A stretch of 64,000 nucleotides of DNA, taken from Pseudomonadota bacterium (GTDB taxonomy: Bacteria > Desulfobacterota > Desulfovibrionia > Desulfovibrionales > Desulfovibrionaceae). The stretch spans positions 62,001 through 126,000 of the forward strand of contig JAEZYD010000022.1 of the NCBI GenBank assembly GCA_023419375.1, given 5' to 3'. The translations under genes were made by a program, and so were the position numbers. Below the pieces are notes generated by a model that did no database searches, was not told where the DNA came from, and was given only the letters and a program-made list of their open reading frames with translations. Below, piece after piece: positions 1-7,586 of this stretch (its first letter is position 1; each line of letters starts with the position of its first letter).

Positions 1-70
1 AGCTGATGTACCGAAAAACGTTGAATACCGTCCATTCGGACGTAAGTGGGACAAAGAGATTATAGAACAT
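1..70 (-). CDS. mraY: MraY, phospho-N-acetylmuramoyl-pentapeptide transferase (5' fragment)
   Basis: Only the first 23 codons are in the window. They read MFYNLFVPLTSEWTVFNVFR and continue YIS, which matches the conserved MraY N-terminus (an L-Y-P-L-like stretch followed by FNVFRYI). MraY is an integral membrane enzyme that transfers phospho-MurNAc-pentapeptide to undecaprenyl phosphate to give lipid I. It lies downstream of murF on the same strand, its usual place in the division/cell-wall cluster. The ATG is at 70-68, and I see no strong ribosome binding site in front of it. The gap to murF is about 150 bp, wider than elsewhere in this cluster, and I see no credible gene in it. The identification rests on a short stretch, but the motif and the position agree. 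Confidence 0.85.
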   Translation of the reverse strand, partial: MFYNLFVPLTSEWTVFNVFRYIS

Positions 71-222
71 GCAGCGTAATCCGTTCTTTTGGTCGTGTGC
101 AGACCGTTATGCCCGTTCTTTAAAGCAGTTAAACCATGAATCAGCGGCTCAAAGCGGCAAAACCCGCCAAGGCCTGTTTCAAGTATGCAACGCTCCAGCA
201 GGCGGCGTTATTAATCATTGCC

Positions 223-1671
223 TCAGCCCCGCACGGCCTCCGGCTCTGTGAGGGTCTGGAGCAGGCATTCCAGCCTGTTGCCGCGTGATCCCTTGAACAG
301 GGCCACGCCGCCGGTTTTGTTTTCGGCAAACGCATTGGCCGTCAGTTGGCCCCATGCAGCGGCAAAGGCCGCAGCGTCATACACCTCGAACCATGGCCCT
401 GTATAGCCCCCACAGGTCAGCCCGGCGCGGATATTTTCGCCGTGGCCGCCTTTCCAGAATACTGCCGTGGGTTTAAGTTCAGCCAGGTGTTTGCCGAGGG
501 CTTCGTGCTCTGCCGCAGCCTGCGCCCCAAGCTCGAGCATTTCGCCGAGCACAGGCACAAAAAGCCTGCCAGCGGCCCGCTCTGCTGCTGCATCAAGCAT
601 ACGTCGCATGGAAAGCGGGTTGGCATTATAGGTATCGTCAATAAGCAGCCACTTGCCCACGCGCGTCTGGTTGAATCGCTGCACGGGCAGCTCGCTCTGA
701 GCCAGCCCCTGCGCAATTTCCGCAGTGCTCAGGCCCAGCAGATGGGCGGTTGCGGCAACGGCTATAACATTCTCCGCGCCGTACTCTCCCCTGAAAGGGG
801 CGGTCACGTCGCAACGCGCGCCGTCAAGCCAGAGGTGGTACAGGCCGCGCCTGTCGTCCGGCGCGTCCATACCCGTTGCGGCATCATCGCGGCTGTCGGC
901 CTTCGCGGGCGCTGGCCCTGCGTATGAGGCGCGGTATTCCACGGCTCTGCCCGTGGCGCTGAAGAAATGCAGTTCTGCGCCGGTGGCTCTGGCCTCGCGC
1001 ACAAGTTCGGGATAATCGGCGCACACAAGGCCGATGCCCTTGGGGGCAAGATTGGTGAGCAGGCGCGATTTGTGCCAGGCCACGCCCTTGCTGCCAAGGC
1101 CTTCGGTATGGCCTGCGCCGACGTTAAGTATAAGGCCAATGTCAGGGCGCATGACGGACGACAGTTCTTCCATGTCGCCCTCGTGGCTGATGCCAGCCTC
1201 CATGACCCAAAAATCTTCATCGCCGTCAGTGGCGAGCATGGCGCGGGGCATGCCGATCTGGTTGTTGTTGTTCAGGGCGTTCTTGGCAGTTTTGCCGCGC
1301 ACGGAAAGCACCTGAGCCAGCACTTCCTTGAGCGTTGTCTTGCCCGCAGTGCCCGTAACGCCCACTACTTTGGCGGTGGTTTTGTCGCGCCACATGGCGG
1401 CGATGCTGCCAAGGGCCTTGACCGTATCTTCCACCACCAGCACTGGCACACCAGCACCGGGAAGCGCCCGGGAGGCCAGCACGGCAGAAGCCCCCAGTTC
1501 CACGGCGGCAGGCACAAAGTCGTGCCCGTCCACCCTGCTGCCGGGGATGCAGACAAAGAGAGCCCCGGGCGCTGCCTCGCGGCTGTCCGTCACTGCGGCG
1601 GTCAGCGCAAAGTCGCTCTCAAGGGCGCTCAGGCCCAGACGGGCCGCTATTTCATTGTAGGTCAGTCGCAA
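223..1671 (-). CDS. murF: MurF, UDP-MurNAc-tripeptide--D-Ala-D-Ala ligase
   Basis: Cytoplasmic ATP-dependent ligase that adds D-Ala-D-Ala to UDP-MurNAc-tripeptide, the last soluble step of peptidoglycan precursor synthesis. It is 482 aa, close to the family's usual 450-480. The Mur ligase P-loop GVTGTAGKTT is at residues 104-113, followed by the central-domain N-N-N-N-Q-I-G stretch at about 133-140, and DDTYNANP marks the start of the C-terminal domain. Its first codons overlap the end of murE by 10 nt, so the two are probably translationally coupled. Confidence 0.97.
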   Translation of the reverse strand: MRLTYNEIAARLGLSALESDFALTAAVTDSREAAPGALFVCIPGSRVDGHDFVPAAVELGASAVLASRALPGAGVPVLVVEDTVKALGSIAAMWRDKTTAKVVGVTGTAGKTTLKEVLAQVLSVRGKTAKNALNNNNQIGMPRAMLATDGDEDFWVMEAGISHEGDMEELSSVMRPDIGLILNVGAGHTEGLGSKGVAWHKSRLLTNLAPKGIGLVCADYPELVREARATGAELHFFSATGRAVEYRASYAGPAPAKADSRDDAATGMDAPDDRRGLYHLWLDGARCDVTAPFRGEYGAENVIAVAATAHLLGLSTAEIAQGLAQSELPVQRFNQTRVGKWLLIDDTYNANPLSMRRMLDAAAERAAGRLFVPVLGEMLELGAQAAAEHEALGKHLAELKPTAVFWKGGHGENIRAGLTCGGYTGPWFEVYDAAAFAAAWGQLTANAFAENKTGGVALFKGSRGNRLECLLQTLTEPEAVRG

Positions 1672-3116
1672 TGAAGAAACTCCCTAACTACTTCCTGGTC
1701 GCTATAGTGGTGTTTGACACCCTGGATGATCTGATAATCCTCATGGCCCTTGCCTGCAATAAGCAATGCATCGTCCTTGCCGAGCATTTTCAGCGCCTTG
1801 ATGGTAGCCGCGCGTCGATCAACCTCAACCACAACTTCGCGGGCGGATTTCAAGCCGGGCAGAACATCCTGCAAAATGGCCTCCGGCTCTTCAAAACGCG
1901 GGTTGTCGGAGGTCAGCACTGCCACGTCAGACCAGCGGGCAACGGCCTCGCCCATGAGGGGACGCTTGGTGCGGTCGCGATTGCCGCCGCAGCCAAATAC
2001 AGTAACAACGCGTTTGAATCCAGCCCCCCGCAGGGCCTGCAAAACGTTTTCCAGAGCGTCCGGCGTGTGAGCATAGTCTACAAATACATTTAATCCTTGG
2101 GGATTTTCCACACGTTCAAGCCGCCCGCTCACACCTGTAAAACTTTCAAGAGATTTGAAGGCCTCAGGCTCAATGCCCATCTCAAGGGCAACGGCCTGCA
2201 CGGCCAGCAGGTTGGAGGCGTTGAACGCGCCCACCAGAGGCGAGCGAAGTTCCCACTTGATGCCCTCAAGATGCATGCGCATGTGGCAGCCGTCCGTTCC
2301 GGCAGAAAGCAGTTCACCCCAGAGGTGACGCTTGTTCAGCGCGCCTTTCTGCAAGCCGAAGGAAAGCGCCGTGGGGCACAGTTCCAGCAGGCGGCGGCCC
2401 CAGGGGTCATCGGCGTTGACAGCCATGGCTTTGTCGGGCCGGGGCAGTTCCAGGAACAGACGGGCCTTGACCTGGAAGTAGCTTTCCATGCTCTTGTGAT
2501 AATCCAGATGATCCTGCGTCAGATTGGTAAAGGCTGCGCCGGAAAATGGCACGCCGCAGACGCGCTGCTGGTCAATGGCATGGGAGGACACTTCCATCAC
2601 CGCCACGTCCACGCCTGCCTTGGCCATGGCGGCCAGCATGGCGTGCACGCTCAGGGCGTCGGGCGTGGTGAGGGGCGCAGCTTCCGCATGGCCGGGCCAG
2701 CGGTAGCTGACCGTGCCCATGACGCCAAGCTTGTGCCCGGCCTGCGCAAAGAGCTGTTCGAGCAGATAGGAGCAGGTGGTCTTGCCGTTGGTGCCTGTGA
2801 CGCCCACGATCTTGAGCGGCAGTTCGCTGGTGCGCCAGCGGGCCTCCGCCAGACGCCAGAGCCCCTCGCGCGGGTCGGAATGGTGCAGAACGCGGCAGCC
2901 GCCTGCAAGTGCAGCGGCTTCTTCCGCTCCGCCGGGGCGGCAAACGACAATGGAAGCCCCTGCGGCTACTGCGGCGGGAATAAAACGCGCCCCGTCTTCG
3001 TTAACGCCAGGCACGGCAACAAAGATATCGCCGGAATTGACCTGACGAGAATCGACGCGCACTTCAATACCGCCGCGTCTGCACTGTTCAAGAAGGGCTG
3101 CAAATTCCCGTTCCAT
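1662..3116 (-). CDS. murE: MurE, UDP-MurNAc-L-Ala-D-Glu--meso-diaminopimelate ligase
   Basis: Cytoplasmic Mur ligase that adds the third stem-peptide residue. It is 484 aa from the chosen start. The P-loop GVTGTNGKTT lies at about residues 105-114, the S-S-H-A motif is present, and DNPR at about 404-407 is the motif associated with meso-diaminopimelate rather than lysine. I chose the ATG at 3116 (protein begins MEREFAALLEQ) because GAGG sits about 6 nt upstream. An in-frame ATG 12 codons earlier lacks comparable support. It is between ftsI and murF in the cluster. Confidence 0.96.
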   Translation of the reverse strand: MEREFAALLEQCRRGGIEVRVDSRQVNSGDIFVAVPGVNEDGARFIPAAVAAGASIVVCRPGGAEEAAALAGGCRVLHHSDPREGLWRLAEARWRTSELPLKIVGVTGTNGKTTCSYLLEQLFAQAGHKLGVMGTVSYRWPGHAEAAPLTTPDALSVHAMLAAMAKAGVDVAVMEVSSHAIDQQRVCGVPFSGAAFTNLTQDHLDYHKSMESYFQVKARLFLELPRPDKAMAVNADDPWGRRLLELCPTALSFGLQKGALNKRHLWGELLSAGTDGCHMRMHLEGIKWELRSPLVGAFNASNLLAVQAVALEMGIEPEAFKSLESFTGVSGRLERVENPQGLNVFVDYAHTPDALENVLQALRGAGFKRVVTVFGCGGNRDRTKRPLMGEAVARWSDVAVLTSDNPRFEEPEAILQDVLPGLKSAREVVVEVDRRAATIKALKMLGKDDALLIAGKGHEDYQIIQGVKHHYSDQEVVREFLHCD

Positions 3117-3231
3117 ATCAACCTCACTGCATAACCGGGGCAAATGCCCCAATTTAGTCCCGGCGGCGCGCGCAATTCAACCCGCAACCCCGCGCGCGAT
3201 GCGTGCGCCAGCCGGAAGCAACCTGCCGTTC

Positions 3232-5373
3232 TTACCGTTCGGAAAGCCAGAGAATATATTCGATGTCCTTGCCTTCTTCAGGCCAGGCTACTCCGGGGGC
3301 AGGGGTCTGCTTGACCACCCTGCTGCCGGATCCTTTGAGTTCAGGCACAACGCCCGCTCGGGCAAACAGTTCAACCGCATTGCGCACAGATTTGCCCATC
3401 ACGTCCGGCACCTTGCTGCTGGCCTTGGCCAGATGCCCCGGCAAACGCATGCCTTCGGCCTGTTGCGGCGGGGCCAGCTTTCTGGTGTCGGTGGCATAGG
3501 GAACCTCCAGCGCGGCAAGCTTGAGGCCACGCTGACGGGTCTTGGTGGCCGGGCCTTCACCCTCGGAGGCTTTTTTATCCGCTTCCGCCACCTTGGTTTC
3601 GTTAAACATGCCCGTGTACGACACCATGCGGGAGGCTACTTCCTTGAACACGGGTGCTGCCACCACGCCGCCGTACTGGTTGCGCGAAGGTTCATCGACC
3701 ATGACCATCACAAAATACTTGGGCTTCTCTGCAGGGAAAAAGCCCACGAACGAAGCAAGACGCTTGCTGCCGTAAGTGCCCGACCTATGGTCGGCCTTCT
3801 GAGCCGTACCGGTCTTGCCGCCCACGTCAATGCCGTCCACACGGGCGCGCTTGCCTGTGCCGTCAGGCTCTTCAACAACATCGCGCATCATGTGCATGAC
3901 TTCGCGCACGGCCGTTTCAGAATAAATGCGGGGGCGCACTTCATCCACCGCGCCGTCTTCGCGCGTGAGGCGCAGGGGCTTGTACACGCCGTTGTTGAGA
4001 AGGGTCAGGTAGCCCTGCGCCATCTGGAGGCCCGTCACCGAAATACTCTGGCCAAACGAGGTGGACATGATGTCCACTTCGCTCCAGTCACGCGGGGCGC
4101 GCAGGATGCCCCGGCTTTCAGACACGGGTACGCCCGTGCGCTGCCCAAAGCCCAGCGCATGCATATACTTGTAGAAGGTGGGAGCGCCCATGGACAGGCC
4201 GATCTTTGCCATGCCGATGTTGGACGAATAACGCAGCACCTTGGCCGCAGGCAATGTGCCCTGCCGCGAAGTGTCGCGGATGGTGAAGTTTTTGGTCACC
4301 CACTTGCCGCCTTCGCAGTCGATAAGGGTATTGGGCGTGACCTTGCGTTCCTGAATGGCTGCGGCCATCACAAAGGGCTTGAATGTGGAACCCGGTTCCA
4401 GGGCATCGGCAGCCAGCCTGTTGCGGTAAACGAGCGGCGAAAAATCCTTGTAGTTGTTGGGATTGAAGAAAGGATACTGCGCCCAGGCCATGATTTCACC
4501 AGAGGCAACATCCACCACCAGCGCCCCGCCCCAACGGGCATCATATTCCCGCACGGTACGCGCCACGGCTTCTTCAACAAAAAACTGGATCTGCATGTCG
4601 ATGGTGAGGGTCAGATCCTGCCCCACCGGCTCGCTCTGCCCTTCCTCGTGCAGATAAAAACGGCGGCCCATGGCGTCGCGCTGCACAATCTGGCGCGTGG
4701 GAATGCAGCCAAGGCGCGCATCGAGCGAACGCTCAATGCCCTCAAGGCCTTTGTCGTCAAGGCCCACAAAGCCGAGAAGCTGCCCGGCCATGTGCTTGAA
4801 GGGATAAACGCGGTCATATTCCTTGCTCAGGCCTATGCCGGTAATGTTGGCCTTGCGCACGGCCTCGGCGGTATAGTCATCCACCTTGCGCTTCAGCCAG
4901 ACAAAGCGGCGCTTGGTCTGCGCCAGCTCGTCATAAAGCTTCTGCGGCTCCATGCCCAGAATGGGGCCAAGGGTGTTGGCCATGGCCTGAAAATCGGTGA
5001 TGTCCTGCGGGCGGGCGTAAATGGATTTTGCTTCCACACTGCGGGCCAGCACCTGACCATTGCGGTCAAAGATCATGCCGCGACGCCCGGTGACCAGCTC
5101 CGTTGCCGTATGCTGACGGCGCGCGCGCTCTGCAAGGCGCGGCCCCTCCATCATCTGGAGGTACCATGCGCGCCCCCACAACCCGACCCACAGCGTACAG
5201 AATATGCACACAACGATCTTGATGCGGGCGCGGCCCCAGTCCACATTACCCATCCAGGCCGGAGAACTCACATCCTTGCTTGAAGAGGCAAGGTTGCGGG
5301 CGGTCTGCGGCTTGGTGGCGCGGGCAGGGCCAGAGCTGGACACATTGCGCTTGCGAGAGCTGAGTTTGAACAT
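3232..5373 (-). CDS. ftsI: FtsI/PBP3-type division transpeptidase with C-terminal PASTA domain
   Basis: Class B penicillin-binding protein that cross-links septal peptidoglycan. It is 713 aa: a basic cytoplasmic tail of about 50 residues, one membrane segment at about 51-67, a dimerisation/pedestal region, then the transpeptidase. The three active-site motifs are present: STFK at 329-332 (acyl-enzyme serine), SSN at 383-385 and KTG at 520-522. The last 55-60 residues (beginning VPDVMGKSVRNA) form one PASTA domain, which Escherichia coli FtsI lacks. The neighbours ftsL-like, rsmH and murE confirm the division role. Confidence 0.96.
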   Translation of the reverse strand: MFKLSSRKRNVSSSGPARATKPQTARNLASSSKDVSSPAWMGNVDWGRARIKIVVCIFCTLWVGLWGRAWYLQMMEGPRLAERARRQHTATELVTGRRGMIFDRNGQVLARSVEAKSIYARPQDITDFQAMANTLGPILGMEPQKLYDELAQTKRRFVWLKRKVDDYTAEAVRKANITGIGLSKEYDRVYPFKHMAGQLLGFVGLDDKGLEGIERSLDARLGCIPTRQIVQRDAMGRRFYLHEEGQSEPVGQDLTLTIDMQIQFFVEEAVARTVREYDARWGGALVVDVASGEIMAWAQYPFFNPNNYKDFSPLVYRNRLAADALEPGSTFKPFVMAAAIQERKVTPNTLIDCEGGKWVTKNFTIRDTSRQGTLPAAKVLRYSSNIGMAKIGLSMGAPTFYKYMHALGFGQRTGVPVSESRGILRAPRDWSEVDIMSTSFGQSISVTGLQMAQGYLTLLNNGVYKPLRLTREDGAVDEVRPRIYSETAVREVMHMMRDVVEEPDGTGKRARVDGIDVGGKTGTAQKADHRSGTYGSKRLASFVGFFPAEKPKYFVMVMVDEPSRNQYGGVVAAPVFKEVASRMVSYTGMFNETKVAEADKKASEGEGPATKTRQRGLKLAALEVPYATDTRKLAPPQQAEGMRLPGHLAKASSKVPDVMGKSVRNAVELFARAGVVPELKGSGSRVVKQTPAPGVAWPEEGKDIEYILWLSER

Positions 5374-5464
5374 GGCGTTTCCAAACTGGGCGTCGCCGTG
5401 ATGACGCCGGGCTTTTTCCGGGCCTGAGCATTAACTGGTCAGGCATTGGGGCGTTCCGGAGTTT

Positions 5465-5770
5465 TTACTGTAGTTCCATACGTCGAATCTGGCCGGGCTT
5501 GGGTTCGCGCATACCGAACTCATCTGCCTTGCGCCGCAGTTCATAGGGAGAAAGCAGCCGTTCGCGCTCAACTTCAAGCTTGGCCCTCAGGGCGCGCCGT
5601 TCGCGAACGGTATTTTGCTGAATATTGATGAAATAGGTTGTGTCCATGCGCTCAATGTTGCTCCACACCAGCACAAGGCCCATGACCATGCAGCTCAGAA
5701 GCCCCAGAACCAGCGCCAGAAGCCATCCCCTGCCCCCATGGGGCTGGTTCATGGTTGTATTGCGCTTCAT
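5465..5770 (-). CDS. ftsL: FtsL-like septum protein
   Basis: Small bitopic protein of 101 aa with a basic N-terminus, one membrane segment at about residues 16-37 (W-L-L-A-L-V-L-G...) and a charged, heptad-like helical region after it (R-E-R-R-A-L-R-A-K-L-E-V-E). This architecture, together with its place between rsmH and ftsI, is that of FtsL, which joins the FtsQ-FtsB-FtsL complex and activates septal synthesis. FtsL sequences are poorly conserved, so topology and position carry the call. The ATG at 5770 overlaps the rsmH stop in an ATGA, which fixes the start; the frame stays open further upstream inside rsmH. Confidence 0.82.
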   Translation of the reverse strand: MKRNTTMNQPHGGRGWLLALVLGLLSCMVMGLVLVWSNIERMDTTYFINIQQNTVRERRALRAKLEVERERLLSPYELRRKADEFGMREPKPGQIRRMELQ

Positions 5771-6750
5771 GATCCGGTCGCCTCGGCTATTTTTTCCACA
5801 GCGCGCAGCTTGGCGCTGCTGGAGCGAGGGTTGACGGCCAGCTCTTCGGGCGTGGCGGTCACGGGCTTTTTGAACAGAATGCGCACTTCGGGCTGGTGAT
5901 GGCACACGCATACCGGCACATGGCGCGGGCAGCGGCAGCCTTCTGCCCAATGACGCATGGCCTGCTTGACCATGCGGTCTTCAAGCGAGTGAAACGTTAT
6001 GATGGCGAGCCTGCCGCCGATGGGCAGATAAGCCAGAATGTTATCAAGAAAACGCCGCAGTTCGCCCAGCTCGTCGTTAACGGCCATGCGCAAGGCCTGA
6101 AAGGTGCGCGTGGCTGGATGACGCCGGGCCTTGGCGCGCCATGCGGCGGGATAGGCCTTTTCCACCAGGGCCGCCAGTTCTGCGGTGGTGTCTATGCTGG
6201 CCTTCTGGCGCGATTCCACAATCACGCGGGCAATGCGCCCGGCCTGGGGTTCTTCGCCCAGCATGGCAATGCATTCCTTGAGCTTTGCAAAACTCTCGCG
6301 GTTGACCCAGTGCCAGGCCGATGGCTGGCCGGAATTCTGATCCATGCGCATATCAAGCGGGCCATCGCCGTGAAAGCTGAAGCCGCGTTCGGCTTCGTCA
6401 AGCTGAAGCGAAGACACGCCGATATCCAGCAGCGCCCCGTCCACCTTGTTCCAGCCCAGTTCTGCCAGCGCATCGGAAAAATTGCTGTAATTGCAATGAA
6501 AAATATGAGCGCGGTCGCCAAAGGGGGCCAGCCGCTGACGCGCAAGAGCCATGGCGTCTTCGTCCCGGTCGAGGCCGCACAGTTCAATGTCGCTGGCGGT
6601 GCCGAGCACTGCCGAAGCATGGCCGCCCATACCAAGGGTGCCGTCCAGGTAGCGGCCCCCGGCGCGGGGCGCAAGAGCCTCCAGCGTTTCCGCCGGAAGC
6701 ACCGGCACGTGCCGCACGGGCTCTGCGATATTATCCAAAATTTCCGTCAT
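5767..6750 (-). CDS. rsmH: RsmH, 16S rRNA m4C1402 methyltransferase (MraW)
   Basis: SAM-dependent methyltransferase that N4-methylates C1402 of 16S rRNA at the P site. It is 327 aa, typical length. It opens with HVPVLPAETLEAL, then the SAM-binding YLDGTLGMGGHA at about residues 34-45, the conserved LLDIGVSSLQLD, and the family's FHSLEDRMVK stretch (about 253-262). A cysteine-rich patch (CRCPRHVPVCVCH) near residue 280 is also characteristic. It follows mraZ with an 8-nt gap and overlaps the downstream ftsL-like start by 4 nt. Confidence 0.97.
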   Translation of the reverse strand: MTEILDNIAEPVRHVPVLPAETLEALAPRAGGRYLDGTLGMGGHASAVLGTASDIELCGLDRDEDAMALARQRLAPFGDRAHIFHCNYSNFSDALAELGWNKVDGALLDIGVSSLQLDEAERGFSFHGDGPLDMRMDQNSGQPSAWHWVNRESFAKLKECIAMLGEEPQAGRIARVIVESRQKASIDTTAELAALVEKAYPAAWRAKARRHPATRTFQALRMAVNDELGELRRFLDNILAYLPIGGRLAIITFHSLEDRMVKQAMRHWAEGCRCPRHVPVCVCHHQPEVRILFKKPVTATPEELAVNPRSSSAKLRAVEKIAEATGS

Positions 6751-6758
6751 GGTGCGGC

Positions 6759-7205
6759 CTATAGACTGAGAGTTATGCCAAGCCCGGAAAGCTCGTCGGA
6801 CACATCCTCAAGCTGGAGGGCATTGAAGCGTTCCTGATCCCAGATTTCAAATTTGTTCAGCATGCCCACAAGCATTGCATCCTTGTGCAAACCAGCCTCG
6901 CGCATCAGCACCTGCGGAATGCGCACCCGCCCCTGGGCATCGGGTTCAAGCTCCTGGGCAAGGCCCATAACCTTTGTTTTGAAGTGCGAAAGCCTTGGTG
7001 AGGGCATGGGGATACTGCCAAGCTGTTCTGTAACCATGTCCCAGTCGGCGGGCAGATAGGCCACCAGGCGTCCGTAAAAAGCAGTAAGCCAAAACGTCCC
7101 AGAGCCGCCGTCCGCGCAGAGTCCTTCGCGGTATTCCGGCGGCAGCATGAGTCGCCCCTTGGGGTCTAGGCTGCGGGAAAGGCTTTTTGTGAACAGTTTT
7201 TTCAC
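6759..7205 (-). CDS. mraZ: MraZ, transcriptional regulator of the division/cell-wall cluster
   Basis: AbrB-fold DNA-binding protein that binds phased GTGGG-type repeats in its own promoter. The hallmark SRSLDPKGRLMLP is at about residues 8-20, and a second half with DAQGRVRIP follows at about 87-95, giving the two tandem MraZ domains. I start it at GTG 7205 (protein V/M-KKLFTKSLSRSL), 148 aa. The frame is open further upstream, but that part would cover the promoter and the operator array. The GTG lies inside the last repeat, and the only Shine-Dalgarno-like sequence is GGGA within the array, so bound MraZ could also affect the start region. Confidence 0.92.
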   Translation of the reverse strand: MKKLFTKSLSRSLDPKGRLMLPPEYREGLCADGGSGTFWLTAFYGRLVAYLPADWDMVTEQLGSIPMPSPRLSHFKTKVMGLAQELEPDAQGRVRIPQVLMREAGLHKDAMLVGMLNKFEIWDQERFNALQLEDVSDELSGLGITLSL

Positions 7206-7251
7206 TTTTTCCCACTTCTTACTACTTGTTACCACTTTTTCCCACTTATGC
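7202..7251 (-). promoter_or_regulatory. MraZ operator: five 10-bp phased direct repeats
   Basis: Read on the minus strand there are five consecutive 10-mers: AAGTGGGAAA, AAGTGGTAAC, AAGTAGTAAG, AAGTGGGAAA and AAGTGAAAAA. MraZ is known to bind tandem GTGGG/TGGGA-type boxes spaced about one helical turn apart. The array spans the -10 element, the likely start of transcription and the mraZ start codon, so occupancy should repress the cluster. The last unit is degenerate because it includes coding sequence. Confidence 0.8.
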
Positions 7252-7273
7252 CCCAAGCCCCACCCCGTGTCAA
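7245..7273 (-). promoter_or_regulatory. mraZ cluster promoter
   Basis: On the minus strand TTGACA (7273-7268) is followed by a 17-nt spacer and CATAAG (7250-7245), a good sigma-70 match with ideal spacing. Transcription would begin near 7238 and give a leader of about 33 nt before the mraZ GTG at 7205. The -10 element touches the first MraZ box. Confidence 0.72.
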
Positions 7274-7345
7274 GCAAAGTCGCAAAATTGGCTTTATCTG
7301 CGAATTATCAGGCGATCAGCCCTCCAGTTTCTGCCTGTTTTTGCG

Positions 7346-7370
7346 GTGGTAAAAAGTGGCAGGTTACCAC
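7346..7370. promoter_or_regulatory. Inverted repeat resembling MraZ boxes, between mraZ and pyk
   Basis: GTGGTAA at 7346-7352 and TTACCAC at 7364-7370 form a perfect inverted repeat with 11 nt between. On the plus strand a second GTGGC starts exactly 10 nt after the first GTGGT, the same phase as the operator array about 100 bp away. It could be an auxiliary MraZ site or an unrelated operator for pyk. The function is inferred. Confidence 0.4.
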
Positions 7371-7483
7371 TGCCACCCTCAGGGAATGCACGCAAAAAAA
7401 TAAAACCCGTCACTGCCGCCAGAAGCAAAAAGCCAACAGGGGGACAACATGGGCACGGTTTCAACGCTTTCGCGCCGAATGCC

Positions 7484-7512
7484 TTGACAATATGCGGGAA
7501 AACCAAGACTAT
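7484..7512 (+). promoter_or_regulatory. Possible pyk promoter
   Basis: A perfect -35 TTGACA at 7484-7489 is followed after 17 nt by GACTAT (7507-7512), a poor -10. The start of transcription would lie about 70 nt upstream of the pyk ATG at 7587. The -35 is convincing and the -10 is not. Confidence 0.42.
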
Positions 7513-7586
7513 TTGGATCAAGCCGGAACTGTAAATTTTGTACTTTCGCGCCCTTGCGCCACCGGTTTCAGCCAAAAGGAACAGAT

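Noticed and set aside
141..219. A 25-codon open frame between mraY and murF
   Set aside because: Too short, no ribosome site, no family match. The region is better left as non-coding.
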